A stretch of 64,000 nt of DNA from Macrocystis pyrifera (GCA_031763025.1 JASSKH010000035.1:4376320-4440319); one strand, 5' to 3'. Shown: positions 1 through 10,851, counted from the first letter of the stretch. Notes: a model not told the origin generated them from the sequence alone. Numbers and translations are program-made.

Positions 1-283
1 TCGTTGCAACCCCCCCTCTACCGGCCAGCACCCGCTGAGACCCGCGACGGTGCCGTGCTCGCCCGCGGAACCGTGCTCGGAAAACACGCACGCACGCGAA
101 ACGAAATAAGAAAAAAGGGAAGAAGGACTGAGAGTAAAGATAAATGGAGAAAACAAAGACCCGCTGGAAAGGTCCGGCAAGTAATAAAAGGAAGCGATTT
201 CCAAGTGGGAGCTCTGAGAGGCCAGGGATGCACCAACCGAGCACGCTCAGAGAGTGAGATATCTGCAAGTAGTTCTATATACA
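1..283 (+). repeat. Dispersed repeat R1, copy 1 (cut by window edge)
   Basis: The stretch from about 150 to 270 (core words GGTCCGGCAAGTAATAAAAG and GAGCTCTGAGAGGCCAGG) recurs at 46070-46180 in the same orientation and at 18130-18260 reversed. Only the 3' third of the repeat is present because the window starts inside it. The reading frames here are not conserved between copies, so I do not treat them as genes. What kind of transposon R1 derives from is unknown. Confidence 0.8.
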
Positions 284-2538
284 TCCTTCCCGCGACCGTA
301 CAAAACCCGTAGGAGGCGCAATCAGACCATCACACGCAACTTGCAAATGAGTTTGGACGAAATACCTGGAACTCGATCTGTAGGCTGACACTTTTTCGTA
401 TCGACCTGGTACATATGAATACTATATATATACACCAGTAGCATAGAGTTATCTATACAAAATTAACGTCAGCTGCGAGATCGAGGAATTCGCCAGGTAT
501 TTATAACCTCCGTTCCCCTTGCTGCCTTGACAAGGCATGCTGCGAGGCATGTTCTATCAGGCTTATAGCGAGTGGGGTAGGTCTTTCTAGCGGGTGCAAG
601 GCCAGACGCACCCTCAAGGAGTGATACCCTCTTGCTACTGCGTGTGGCCGCGAGGCATACTCGTGGCAGTAGAGTTCGGTTGTACGTGGTGCGTCAGGCA
701 CGGGCACCTACGATTCGCGAGTCGTTTTAGGCAGCAGGGAACAACAATACTCAATGAAGATATCCGCGCACGGAGGGAGGCGTCACCACAGGCGAATATA
801 CGGCAGTCTATTGCGCCGGTAGGAGGCTGGATTCGCTGCGCGAGAATTTTTTGTTTCGAGATCAGAACCGCAAGCGCGAGGCGCATTTCGCTTTCGGGGC
901 GGGGGAGAAGAGGAACCAACTGGAAGGGAGTGGTAGCGAGAGCACATGCGAATGAGCGGGTCGATGGGGCTAAGGCGACGAGGCGGCCATGGGGAACAGC
1001 AGGACGACCCACAGATACCCACGACTATTAATAGTGCGCACACTATCATGAGAGCACAGCAGTCATCGTTTTTTTTTCTGATTATGTTTTGTACGATGTA
1101 GTAGTATGTACCTGTTACCTACGTCACTGGCCTTTGTAGTGTTGCGAATCGTATAACCTTCATGGGGAATGATGCCCGCAATTGTTAGGGACGTGGTATT
1201 AGTTGGGCTTTGCCAGACAGTCCGAGAAGACATCGCGATCGTTGATTTTTGTATGGTGGTTTTGGTTCGATTGCTCTTTTTTCACTGCATGTCTGCGAGT
1301 CGTAGCTCCGACAGCACCCCAGACAGCAGGCGTGTTCCTCTCTGTGTTCACGACTACGGTGCGGTTAATACGATACAGGCGGCATTCCACACAGCAACCG
1401 CTGTAGTCAGTAGTCGCGAGTTTGCTAGTTGTGGGAACAGGAGGAGCTCTATGCCGTAGTTGAGTAGATACGCGCAGCCATGTTGTAGTTCAGTTGGAAC
1501 ATTGATTTCATTTTGTGTGCGCCTTCTTCATCTCGTGTATTTTTAGGTGGTAAGCGTCGTGCTTCTCAGCCGAATTTTGGTTTTACATCGTTTTTCGGAT
1601 TTCCCTAGGGCTCCAGCAGCTTTGCGTGACCACGGACTTCTTGATTTGAGACTTAAGGGGACGCTGGCACCCAGGCGTCCCCTGGTCCCCGGGTTTCCGG
1701 CCATTCAAATATCTAGTTGTTTTGTCGGAAGAGAAAAACAAATCGCCATCTTAACACGCTGCGTGTGGAACTTCGACTGGCTAGTGCTTACCGGAGAGCG
1801 ACGGTGACGTGTTAGAGGTTCCTCACAACAGCTTGTGTTTCTCTCGAGATTGATCCCCCGCAGGTTCTCAACAGAGGCCTACACCACGACTAAGAGGTGC
1901 GGTTGTGGTCGAAATCGGTCGAAATTTGAAGTGCACAAAATGAGACACAAATCGACCTCCAACAGAACGTTGCACTTCACTTGCGGACTGCTACAGCTCA
2001 TCACACGAAAAAACAGCCCGCAAAATTGAGGGATGCTCATGATGGGGGCTGTGAGGGTGTCGGGTGCGCCAGACGGCAGTCGTAGGGGGCGAGAAACGAC
2101 TCACGAGGTGTTTTCGTGTAATCGAAGTTGCCAGCGAATAGCATAAAAAGCTCACCAAAACGCTAAAACAATTCACTCAAAGGAGCATAGCACAATGGCT
2201 ACATTACCGATGAAGAAATGACGTTCACTAGAATATTGCTGTTCTCCAGGCGTGTGATATATCTCTGAGGGAGTCGTCGTCGAAGATGCTGCTATTCATA
2301 GGCGCAAAACCACGTTTCCATGATTGGTATTAATAGTACGTTATTGGGCCAAAAAAAGTGCAAAAACGGGCTACGTAAAAAGCTCAGGATACTCGTATAT
2401 TTGCGTCAATCAGTCTACACCACGAAGTACGGATCTTGGCTGCAAATCCATTACTCTAATTCCGAGTCGTATGTATATGTTGCCGAAACGCCTACGCCCG
2501 GGTACTTGACACATTCATCATTCCTCAGCGTGCTACCA
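284..2538. other. Unassigned DNA
   Basis: No recognised gene, RNA or repeat. Open frames of 60-145 codons occur on both strands (for example 594-1031 plus and 635-1012 minus), but they overlap each other and show no familiar domain or splice pattern. Composition is mixed, with a T run at 1070-1077. Confidence 0.4.
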
Positions 2539-2648
2539 CCGGGGACAAAAGTAATCAGGACCAAATATTGGTACCTGGTAGAAACAATAGGGAAATATAT
2601 AGGTTTTTGTGTGTACCGTAGGTCCTATTTACTATGGTCTCCAGTAAT
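2539..2648. mobile_element. MITE-like element M1, degenerate copy
   Basis: This copy is related in reverse orientation to the elements at 38692-38797 and 44605-44704. Shared parts are GGACCAAATAT on one side and the words ATATAGGTTTTTGTG and GGTCCTATTTACTATGG on the other. The outer inverted repeats are worn: the right end reads CCAGTAAT instead of CCCCGTAAT. It lies about 85 bp outside the gypsy element. Confidence 0.65.
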
Positions 2649-2730
2649 AGCATCCCCTCGATGTGAGATCAACAACATTAACAACAATGATACCTGCCAG
2701 AAGGACTGCCATACTGCGGCTGTAGTCTGC

Positions 2731-2734
2731 AATG
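2731..2734. repeat. Target-site duplication AATG, left
   Basis: AATG directly precedes the left LTR, and the same four bases follow the right LTR at 17552-17555. This indicates that the two LTRs belong to one insertion. Confidence 0.75.
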
Positions 2735-3359
2735 TGTGATGTGAGAGAGCAGTAAGGGTTCCAAGGGATGATCCACAGAAGAGGTGTGACACAGGTGTCT
2801 GTGCTTGGTCAAACTCAGACCTAGTTCTTATTGGAGTTCTCTTATTATATAGGTGCGAGGCTTGCTCAAAAGGGGCAAGTGAGAAGAGTGAGAAGGGAGG
2901 GGGGGGGGGAAGCAGATGCTTTTGGAAGCCAGAAGTATCATCTGGCTTCAACCGGCTATAATCTACTGGCAAGGGTGCATGCTACATCCTCAACTTCAAT
3001 AGTACAACGCCCCGCAAGGGTGCGCGTTGCCCTCAATTCCAATAGTACAACACCCCGTGAGGGTGCATGCGTTAGTCCAAACTTCAGTAGTACAACACCC
3101 CGTAAGGGTGCATGCGTTACTCTAAACTTCAGTAGTACAACACCCCGTAAGGGTGCATGCGTTACTCTCGACTTCAATAATACAACATACTAGCCTGCGT
3201 ATCAGATTCTACAGATATACCAGCCTGCGTGTCTACAGATATACTAGCCTACGTATCTACAGATATATTATTCCAAATGGTAACCGATTGGAACAATAAT
3301 ATTTGACGGTCCCTACTGTTGGTTGATCTATTGACGACAAACCAAGGTACTTTATCACA
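2735..3359 (-). repeat. 3' LTR of the gypsy element (625 bp)
   Basis: It matches 16799-17551 along its length. It starts TGTGATGTG and ends TATCACA, giving 6-bp inverted ends. It is 128 bp shorter than the 5' LTR, mainly because it holds fewer copies of a 45-bp internal repeat. Since the element is on the minus strand, this is the downstream LTR. Confidence 0.92.
2966..3188 (-). repeat. 45-bp tandem repeat inside the 3' LTR
   Basis: About five copies of a 43-45-bp unit with the core AGTACAACACCCCGTAAGGG followed by TGCATGCGTTA. Units start near 3001, 3044, 3088 and 3133, with worn copies at both ends. The other LTR has seven or more copies, so copy number changed after or during insertion. 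Confidence 0.88.
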
Positions 3360-3372
3360 TTAACCCACCCTG
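3360..3372 (-). promoter_or_regulatory. Candidate polypurine tract of the gypsy element
   Basis: On the minus strand the bases just upstream of the 3' LTR read TTCAGGGTGGGTTAA. This is purine-rich but interrupted, as expected at the plus-strand priming site. Called by position; weak on sequence alone. Confidence 0.4.
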
Positions 3373-4145
3373 AATAGTCGTAGATGCAGATCCCACGACG
3401 ATATAGAGATGGCTACTTAGGCGTCAGAAAAATCGAAAGGGGGGGGTCGAAGATATTGCTTTCCAAAACAAACGACAGACTAACGAGACCATACATCAAC
3501 CCACACCTCGTAAATAAGGCTAAGACGCCTCTGGTAGGGGCAGCAGTCGTGCTAGAGAAGGAGAACGCCATGGAAGTGCAATAGTGAAGGCACAATGGGA
3601 TGTTCGTCGTGGTACAATACGTAACTAGAAATACCAAGGGGGGGGGGAGCGGCAACTGAGGGCCCGATGCAACCATTCGTGGCTACACGCGGTGTAAGCT
3701 ACGAGAGAAGCGGGAGAGACCGAGCCAGGTAAGGCAAGAACTAGTAAGCGGATGAAAAAGCCGGCAAAACGACTTAATATAGAACGAAGTCTACATGAAG
3801 CTAGAGCGAGAGGGACACAACAAAGTCTCCACGGGTTGGTTGTCAAACAAAGATTATGAAGAAGAAAAGAGAAGAGAAAAAAAAAAGAAAAAAAAAGGGA
3901 AGCAAATAAAGAAGAAATAGAAAAAGAAAAATAAGACCGAAATACCGCCCCTATGGAAAAGCAGAAGGAAGTACAACAGAAGGTAGACCCTGGAGGTACA
4001 ATAACACTTTATGTTGCGAATTAATGGCGTCCTAGCGAAACAAACGAAACGTGAGGTGTTAGATGGAATCAACACACAAAGCGAACGCGTGTCAAAGACA
4101 GCGGGCGCACAGAATATACCGGTCCCGAAACTAGTACACTACAAT
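3373..4145 (-). other. 3' untranslated region of the gypsy element
   Basis: Between the last pol codons and the 3' LTR. It has no recognisable coding sequence. It contains an A/G-only tract at about 3857-3932, which is C/T-rich in the element's own sense, and short G runs near 3437 and 3640. Confidence 0.55.
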
Positions 4146-5054
4146 CTAACGCATCCGTCGACCATCAGATACTGTTAACTGGCCGGGCGGATGAGTGGTT
4201 GGGGGGGGTGCATTAGCATTACGTAGTACTCCGCGTTCTAGTCCTCCGGCCTGATGACGCTGAAGGCACCAGGATCCTGAAGTGGTGTAGAGGGACGGAA
4301 GGAGTGTGATCTTGATCGGGCCCGGGTCGTCGAGGAAGCGGACGATATAGGAGTGAGCGGAGGAGGTGTCGGTCGAAGTGCGCGGGGCAACTTTGCCCAA
4401 CCACCAGAGACCATCGCGGGCCTTGTATCAGAGGTGTGCCCCGGCAGGTAGAGTTGAGGAGCTGAAACGGTGAAGCCAGAGGGTGCGTGGTATGAGGCTG
4501 CACCCGGGAGCGAGGACGATTTCGCCCCGGGACCGCGAAAGTTCACGGTGAGCGGCCCCGATGCGCATCTGGCGGTATAAACGGTTGGTCTGGCGGTGCT
4601 GAGAAGGAGTGCCCGACCAATAGCGGACGATGTGGGATCGGTGGAGCTGTAGGTCACGTTCGTGTTCCCAAGAAGGGCTAAGGAGCTCGGCCAAGTGTGT
4701 TTCGTACATCACGGCGAGAACGCCTCCCCGGCCACGAACGAGTTGGTATCCCGAGATCTGATCGACCTCGAGGCGTTCGGGCGGTGGAGCGATGTCGTTG
4801 AAGGTGACGTGAGAGGGCGGGGAGTTGGTGGAGAAGGAGCTGAGAGCGTACTTGGTCAGGTCGGCCGGTAGGTGTTTGGGGAGATCGTCGATGTCGTCGG
4901 GGTTCCGGCAGGGCTTGCAGCGGAGAACGAAGACGCGGTGCTTGGAGTCCCGTCCCGGCATGTCCGAGAGAAGGTCGAAGTACAGGAGCTTGTCGTGAAG
5001 GGGCCGTCCATCATGCTGGTGCTGGGCCCACGGCAAGAATCTTGAACAGGCCAA
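4146..5054 (-). CDS. Gypsy pol C-terminus: Tudor/chromo-like module
   Basis: Continuation of the polyprotein after integrase, in a frame shifted by one base near 5050. The first part has the words GYQLVRGRGGVLAVMYETH and HIVRYW. The second part has YKARDGLWWLGKV and SYIVRFLDDPGPIK, an aromatic, beta-rich pattern like a Tudor/SH3 or chromodomain fold. Such C-terminal modules bind chromatin in chromoviruses; the same role here is inference. An in-frame TGA at 4428-4430 falls where a Trp would be expected before YKARDG, so the product is truncated. The reading frame ends at 4146. Confidence 0.6.
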
Positions 5055-6285
5055 TCAAGTTGAAGGAGAGTTTGGTCTTGAGAACGGTGGCGTCGGTGCC
5101 TTTTTTGGCGCCCTGGCAAATAGTGGCAGCTGTGTTGTAGATCCATGCCCAACCGCCGACAGAGAACGGAGGGGAAAGGCGGAGGGCGTCCATGATGGGG
5201 GCGTTGCGGCGGTCGAGGCGTGAGACGTAGACCGCGTGGAGTTCCCGGACGGCGCGGTAGGCGCGTTGCTGGCGAGCAGTAGCGAGGTCAATGTAAGCGA
5301 GCTGGTTCCGGTTGAGGCTTTGATGTCCGCCGATGTTGGGAGAGTCGAACACGGTGAGGGGGAGGCGAGGTAGCCGGCCAATGTGTATTTCGTTGGGGGC
5401 CAGCCCGGTCGCGGCGCTGACGGAGTTGTCGTAGGCGCTTTCGCCGTGAGGAAGATGCAAGTCCCAATCGTTTTGTAGTTCGTTTCCGACCATGGCGAAC
5501 ATCAGGGCCATGGTGTGGTTAACCCGTTCGACCCCGCCGTTGGTGCAGGGGTGGTAAGAGCTCGTGGAGATTTTGTTGATGCCGAGCCACTTATAGAGGG
5601 CGCGGGAGAGTTTGGCGCAGAATTGTGGACCGTTGTCGGAAAGCAGGGTAACGGGGCATCCCTAGAGAGGGATGTAGCGGTCGATGAGGATATCGGCTGT
5701 GCCGGGTACGGTGAACTCGGCCTCAGTAGTGGCGTACATGTCGGCGTGGCGGCTGAAACGGTCGGTGAAAAGTAGAATATAAGCTTTGCCCCGAGGCGTG
5801 ATGGGTAAGGGCCCGAAATAGTCGACTCTGACGAGAATGCCGGGGCCGTTTGGTAGTGGCAGGGAGAGGGTGGGCCAACGAATAGTTTGGCGTGAAGACT
5901 TTCGCGCCTGACACTCGAGGCAGCGGCGGAGCCACCAGCGGGTGGACATGTCCATGCCGATCCACCAGTAGAAGCGCATAAGCATGCTGAGTGTCGGAGC
6001 AACACCCAGGTGGCAAGAGGTGGTGGAGTGGCAAGTGTGTAGGACCCACGGTCGCATTAACATTGGGACGTAAATGCGAGGTGTCGATATGAGGGGTTGC
6101 GGCGTAGTCGTACGAGGTTGGCCCAGGGGGGTCATGTGTGGTCGGTGAACGAGAAGAACTGTGTCGTCGTCGGTTGTATGCAGCTGGCCGTTCGCGGCGA
6201 GGGCGAGGACCTCCGAGAGAAGTGGGCGACGGGTCGACGGAATGTAGTCCAAGAGGTCGCCCGGTGGTGGTGAAGGTGAGCCCAA
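5055..6285 (-). CDS. Gypsy integrase (split by an in-frame TAG)
   Basis: DDE-type integrase that would insert the element cDNA into the host chromosome. Visible parts in order are an N-terminal zinc-binding region with a His pair around HTCHSTTSCH and the Cys pair CLECQARK; the first catalytic Asp in VDYFGPLPIT; FTDRFSRHADMY; the second Asp in LLSDNGPQF; and the Glu in NGGVERVNHTM. A TAG at 5662-5664 interrupts the frame just before GCPVTLLSDNG, where related integrases have WGCP, so a Trp-to-stop change is likely. The frame is otherwise open to about 5055, where it shifts into the Tudor-like part. It is broken, so this copy cannot make full integrase without readthrough. Confidence 0.85.
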
Positions 6286-6929
6286 GGAAAGATATCGTAT
6301 GGTAGCTGAGCAAAGGGGTTCGGTACGTTGTTAGCGCGCCCAATCGGTGGAGGTACAACGCTCAACGCAGGAATTAAGGTGTGGGTCGTCAGCAGACCGG
6401 ACAACGGGTTCAGGTAGTGGGAGTGGCTGAGTACGGGAGGGCGGGGGAGAGAAGGCCCTGGGGCGGTGGACTGTGGTGGTGGCAGGAACACTGGTGGCGT
6501 AGCGCCGGCTGGAGTCGCTGGTGAGGGCGAGTCTTGAGCGGCGCCGCGACGAGCTGTATCCGGTCGTCGCGGCAGTGGCCTTGGTGCGACGGCAGGTGAA
6601 CGGCGGTGGGTTGGTCAGGGTCTTGTGACTGCCGTAGTTGACGATCGACGGCCGAATCCGTAGTCCGTAGGAGTAAGGGGGGTCCCAGCAGCAGCGGCAG
6701 AACGGCGACGGGTCCGAGAAGAAATTAGGCCTGACGAGGTACGAGGAGTGGCCGAAGGTGAGACGCCCAAGGTGGGCGATGGGGAGACGAAGGGTGGCCT
6801 AGAAGCCACACCAGCAGGAGCGTCAGCGGTCACGGCGGCTTTCTCGGAGCTGGAAGGCGATTCGGCGATGGAGTCGAGGATAGAGAGGAGACCGACGAAG
6901 GCGCTGCGAAGCGAGTTGACGGTGGGGTC
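6286..6929 (-). other. Pro/Arg/Ser-rich pol linker, frame-broken
   Basis: Sequence between the 54-bp repeat array and the integrase N-terminus. All minus-strand frames here are rich in Pro, Ser, Thr and Arg and are broken by shifts. No domain is recognised. It probably encodes a flexible spacer of the polyprotein. Confidence 0.45.
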
Positions 6930-7364
6930 TTGGGCAATGCGGGGGGCGGCGGGAAGACGGCGAGGTGGTCCGGCAGCGGGGTTTTGAGCAAGGCGGGGGC
7001 CGGCGGGAGGGCTGCGAGGCGGTCCAGCGGCGGGATCTTGAGCAAAGCAGGGGCCGGTGGGAAGGCTGCAATGCAATCCAGCGGCGATATCTTGAGCAAA
7101 GCGGGGACCGGTGGGGAATCTGCGAGACGATCCAGCGGCAGTGTCTTGGGCAAGGCGGGGGGCTGCGAGGCGGTCCAGCGGCGGGATCTTGAGCAAGGTG
7201 GGGGCCGGCGGGAGGGCTACGAGGCGGTCCAGCGGCAGTGTCTTGAGCAAAGCGGGGGCCGGCGGGAAGGCTGCGAGGCGATCCAGCGGCAGTGTCTTGA
7301 GCAAAGCGGGGGCCGGCGGGAAGGCTGCGAGGCGATCCAGCGGCGGAGTCTTGAGCAGCGGTAG
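6930..7364 (-). repeat. 54-bp tandem array encoding an 18-residue Pro-rich repeat
   Basis: Units start at the TTGAGCA word near 6930, 6984, 7038, 7092, 7145, 7189, 7243, 7297 and 7351. Spacing is 54 bp except 53 bp (7092-7145) and 44 bp (7145-7189). On the minus strand the unit reads about AAGPPRSPPAGPRFAQDP. The two odd spacings are not multiples of three, so they shift the polyprotein frame inside the array. The array lies between RNase H and integrase, where a spacer would be tolerated. Confidence 0.9.
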
Positions 7365-8310
7365 AAGTTACAGTAGAGCAGGGGGTAAGAACCAAGTCCG
7401 AGTTTTCCATACGTGGTCCGTGTCGGCGGAAATCGCCTAAGTCGCTTTCGGTGCAAGGGAGTGGTGGGATGGTGTCGCAGGGGGCGGTTAAGGGTGGGAC
7501 AAGCCCACCCAAACCGATGCCCGGGGTGAAGGGGTCGATCGGAGTAAAACCGCAGGCTTGGATAAGGTAGATACCGATGGCGTCGGGAGGGGTGAGGTGG
7601 TTGGGTCCGGTGCGGTCGAGATCGGTCGCTGGTTGTGGGAGTCGCGACAGGAAGTCGGTATTATCATTAGCTGAGGCGTTTCGGTGCTCCAAGATGTAGG
7701 AGTAGGCGGAGAGGAATTCCAGCCAGCGTTGGACGCGAGCGTTGTGTTCGCCGACTTTAGCGATACTCGCAAGTGCCTTGCGGTCAGAGTAGATGTGGAA
7801 CTTGGTGGACCAGAAGTGGCCGCGGAGGCGTTTGATGGCCCAAACGATGCTACCGGCTTCGAGGTCGAGGGGGGTCCAGGATCGTTCGTTGTCGAGGGTG
7901 GTGCGGCTGATAAAGACGATGGGACGGACGGAACAGTCGAGTTGTTCTTGTTCGAGAGTCGCGCCAAAACCGTCGATGCTGGCGTCGCAGTAGAGGCGAA
8001 AAGGTCGGGAGTTGTCGGCAACGGCGTCCCAGTCTGGGTATACCAAGATCGGGGAGGTAGCGAGTTCGTGGAGGATCTGGCGAACGATAGTTTCCATTTC
8101 CGGGGTGAAAACGAATTTAACGCCTTGATTGAGCAGGGCGTTAATGGATCGGAGCCGAGTGGAGAGGTTCTTCAGAAATTTACGGTAGTATCCAATGCCT
8201 CCGAGGAGTGAGCGCACTTGCGTGGTGTTCGTAGGCATGGGCATCTGAGTTAGGGCGGCAACCTTGTCGGCGTTAGGGCTAACGCCGGAGGAGGAAAGGG
8301 TGTGTCCCAA
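7365..8310 (-). CDS. Gypsy RT thumb and RNase H
   Basis: Continuation of the polyprotein. First comes the RT palm/thumb end with LLGGIGYYRKF and FVFTPEME, then RNase H with the four acidic positions in RLYCDASIDGFGATLE, WTPLDLEAGSIVWAIK, IYSDRKALASI and NDNTDFLSRL. RNase H removes the RNA strand during reverse transcription. The frame is open from 8310 into the 54-bp array. The start at 8310 is not a true start; the frame is entered from RT by a shift near 8430. Confidence 0.88.
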
Positions 8311-9125
8311 ACAGTCGGCGCTGGTAGCGCCAAGCTTGGCTTTGGACGGTGAGAGCTTGAGGTTGTGTTTTTGAAGGCGTTCGACAAGGGAGCGGATATT
8401 GGCGACGTGGGCCGTGGGGTCGGGGTCGAAACTATGACGTCATCGAGGTAGGCCGCTACGCGGTTGAGGTCTTTGATGACCTCGTTGATGACCTTGACAA
8501 ACCAGCCGGGCGCGGCGCTGCTGCCTTGGGGTATGACGCGCCACTCGAAGAGTCGGGTGGGCGTGCAGAAGGCAGTCAGGGGTATGGTGTCCTTGTCGAT
8601 GGTGATTTAGTGGAACGAAGACGCGAGATCGAACAGGAAGAAGATGCGGCCTTTACCGAGGGAGTCGAGAACCTCGTCGACGCGGGGGATGGGCAGTTGG
8701 CCCAGGGAGCTGATGGCGTTGAGCTTTTTGTAGTTCATGGTTATCCGAACATTGCCGTCTTTCTTGGGAATGGCGACCATAGGGCTGGCGTACGGGGAAG
8801 TGGAGTGTTGGATCAGGCCGGCAGCCAGATATTGGTCGAGCACAGCGTCGGCCTTTTTGGCGAGGATATGGTTGATGCGGTAAGGGCGGGAAAATTCGGG
8901 GGCGCTATCCGGGGGGATGGAAATCTTGAACGGAATAAGGGAGCACGAGCCGAAGTCGGTTTTGGACGTGGAGAAAACGTCGGGAAACTCGCAAAGAACG
9001 TCCCCCAGAGCTGTCATGACCGAAGGGGACCAACAAGAACCGCGTAGGTCGAAGGAGATTTCGTGGAGGTGTGGCGGAAGTCGGTCCCAGAGGCGGAGGA
9101 AGTTTGTCCGTTGTCCGGCAGTTAG
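8311..9125 (-). CDS. Gypsy reverse transcriptase core (broken)
   Basis: RT fingers and palm. Recognisable are FSRPYRINHILAKKADAVLD, SPYASPMVAIPKKDGNVR, MNYKKLNAIS, LPIPRVDEVLDSLG, FLFDLASSFH, PLTAFCTPTRLFEWRVIPQG and the active-site box AAYLDDVIV. A TAA at 8607-8609 replaces the Gln usually found after FH in gypsy RT. A one-base shift near 8430, just after YLDD, moves into the frame of the thumb and RNase H. Upstream, the frame is joined to the protease spacer by another shift near 9125. The family is clear, but this copy is inactive as it stands. Confidence 0.85.
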
Positions 9126-9800
9126 GCGTTCCAGGAGTTTGGGGCAAGGGGTACCGGGGGATCCGCGGGGGATGTACCGTCGTCATGCACGGGGATGTTG
9201 TCGTGCAGGGCGTGAACGTCGATAATAGCTGGGGCTGGAGGTGACGTTGGGGGCAGACCTTGCAGTGCTGAGACCGGAATTTGTATGAGGGGAGAGGAGG
9301 AAGTCCCCAGAAGGTCGCCTGGTTCAAGATCTGTGAATCCCGAGAGCGGGATACTTTGGTAGCCGTTGGCGACGAAGAGTTCGGTTTCGGAGTCAAGGCC
9401 GTCGCGAGGAAGCATGTCAACGAGGTAGTGGCCGGTGGGTGCCGGAATGCCGGAGGGACGCACCAGATTAACCTGGACGAGAGACGGCGTAGCCGAAAGG
9501 GAGATTGCGTGAGCGCCGGCGAACTCGAGGTGTAGGGTGTCGGGAAAAGGTCGGTAGTCGTGGATGAAAGTGGAGAGGCCATTCTTGTAAGAAGTGGTTA
9601 GGGAAAGCTCGCCAAAGAGCGGTCGCGAGGGGAGGCGAGGCAGGGTTATGTACGTGCGTAGTTTGAACCGCATCCAGTTATCGCGCCCCAGCAGAACGGG
9701 GTGTTGCATAGTCCCATGTGGTACGATACACGCCCATACGGCGAGCTCGGCGGAGGGAGTGCTGTCGTGCAAGAACTGGATGCTGAGTCGGACGGAAGTA
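9122..9800 (-). CDS. Gypsy protease C-terminal half and PR-RT spacer
   Basis: Polyprotein segment running from the second half of the aspartic protease (HPVLLGRDNWMRF, the equivalent of the conserved hydrophobic-Gly region) through a spacer ending LAPNSWNA. It is one base out of frame with the DTG half upstream; the shift lies near 9800, in the stretch after SWGGFGKS. A further one-base shift near 9125 is needed to enter RT. The spacer itself has no recognised domain. Confidence 0.7.
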
Positions 9801-10848
9801 GGAGCGGAGCGGATTTACCAAAGCCACCCCAGGAACGAGGACGGGCGTGTCGTTCACAGATGTCCGACGCAGCGTTGTTGCGCTTCATACGGGCCCAAGC
9901 TTCAGCGGATATGAAGGTCTGGGGAGAGCCGGTGTCCAAGAGAGCTATAAGGCCGTAGCGGTTGGATGCGGAGGGTCCACTGTGTACTCTGATCCTGGTC
10001 GTGAAGGAAGCGTCGTCGACGGTAACGATACCGCTCGAGAGGCCTGGTCCGTGTTCGGCAATGAGGGAGGGGAGCGCGGAAGGGAGAGCAGCACCGGACG
10101 AAAGGGCAGAGACCAATGCGTGCGGAGGAGTGGCCTCAGGAAGGAAAGGGGGCAGTAGGTGGTCCAGCGTGGAGTGCGGTGTCGAAGCTGGAACGGTTAC
10201 ATTAATCTCGTGGATCCCACTTTCTGAGGGTGAGACGCGAGAGGCGCGGGGGGCGGGCGGGAGTGGAGGGGGGGAGGCAAGCTGGTGGCGGATCTTCATG
10301 AGGATGTCGCCCAACAGGTTGAGTCCCGGCCAGTGTGGAGGTCGTAAGGCTCGTGTGTCGTCACACCTGAGGCCGATGCCCCAGACGAGGTCGTAAGGAC
10401 TTGCTTCGGCGAGGAACTTGTCGCCGGTGTCTACGAGTTGTTGTAATAAAGGAGGAGCCGAAAACTTGGTGAGGTTGCCCTTGTAAACGATGTCGTACCT
10501 ATGCTGTATCCAAAGCTCTTGATTAAAATTGGAGACGGAGCGGCCGATGCGTTTTTGGTGTGCGGGAGTAGGAGAGGACATGATCTTCCGGCGAGTTGCT
10601 ATGTCGCCGAAAAGCTTGGCCTTTTCCGACATCATGTACTGTTCCGCACAGTTGTAGTGCTCGTTGTCTACGGTGAACGTCGAAGGACACCACTGGGAAA
10701 AGACCGAGGAATGATCCCAAAAGAAAAGAATTTGGGAGGGGCTCAGGGTCGAGGGAAGTGGGGAGGGGGACGTTGTGTGGGACATTGTCGGAGAAGGCGT
10801 GGGTGAGACGACTTCGCTCCCTGCAAACGTGAGGGATGAGGTCGATTG
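9646..10848 (-). CDS. NADAR (YbiA-like) domain fused to retropepsin
   Basis: An open frame of 379 codons from the ATG at 10785, with an upstream TAG at 10852. Residues about 20-168 form a NADAR domain: ILFFWDHSSVFSQW, then CAEQYMMSEKAKLFGD (47-61), KGNLTKF (102-108), FLAEASPYDLVWGIGL (124-139) and HWPGLNLLGDILM (151-163). The length and order of conserved blocks look complete. NADAR proteins are N-glycosidases known to act on ADP-ribosylated guanine (reversing DarT1-type modification) and on riboflavin-pathway intermediates. After a Pro-rich linker (170-270) comes an aspartic protease start, YGLIALLDTGSPQTF (277-291), with the catalytic DTG at 284-286. The last part after about 9800 is out of frame. 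The fusion in one open frame is seen directly; a protective role for the element is inference. Confidence 0.88.
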   Translation of the reverse strand, partial: QSTSSLTFAGSEVVSPTPSPTMSHTTSPSPLPSTLSPSQILFFWDHSSVFSQWCPSTFTVDNEHYNCAEQYMMSEKAKLFGDIATRRKIMSSPTPAHQKRIGRSVSNFNQELWIQHRYDIVYKGNLTKFSAPPLLQQLVDTGDKFLAEASPYDLVWGIGLRCDDTRALRPPHWPGLNLLGDILMKIRHQLASPPPLPPAPRASRVSPSESGIHEINVTVPASTPHSTLDHLLPPFLPEATPPHALVSALSSGAALPSALPSLIAEHGPGLSSGIVTVDDASFTTRIRVHSGPSASNRYGLIALLDTGSPQTFISAEAWARMKRNNAASDICERHARPRSWGGFGKSAPLLLPSDSASSSCTTALPPPSSPYGRVSYHMGLCNTPFCWGAITGCGSNYART

Positions 10849-10851
10849 TGA

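Noticed and set aside
2966..3188. A CRISPR-like array of 45-bp repeats
   Set aside because: Head-to-tail units without spacers inside an LTR.
3854..4075. Phe-rich minus-strand frame
   Set aside because: Product of the A/G-rich tract in the gypsy 3' region.
6930..7440. Plus-strand open frames with Gly/Ala/Ser-rich repeats
   Set aside because: They are the antisense of the 54-bp array, which is coding on the minus strand in line with RNase H and integrase.
7684..9047. Long plus-strand open frames
   Set aside because: Shadows of RT and RNase H on the minus strand.
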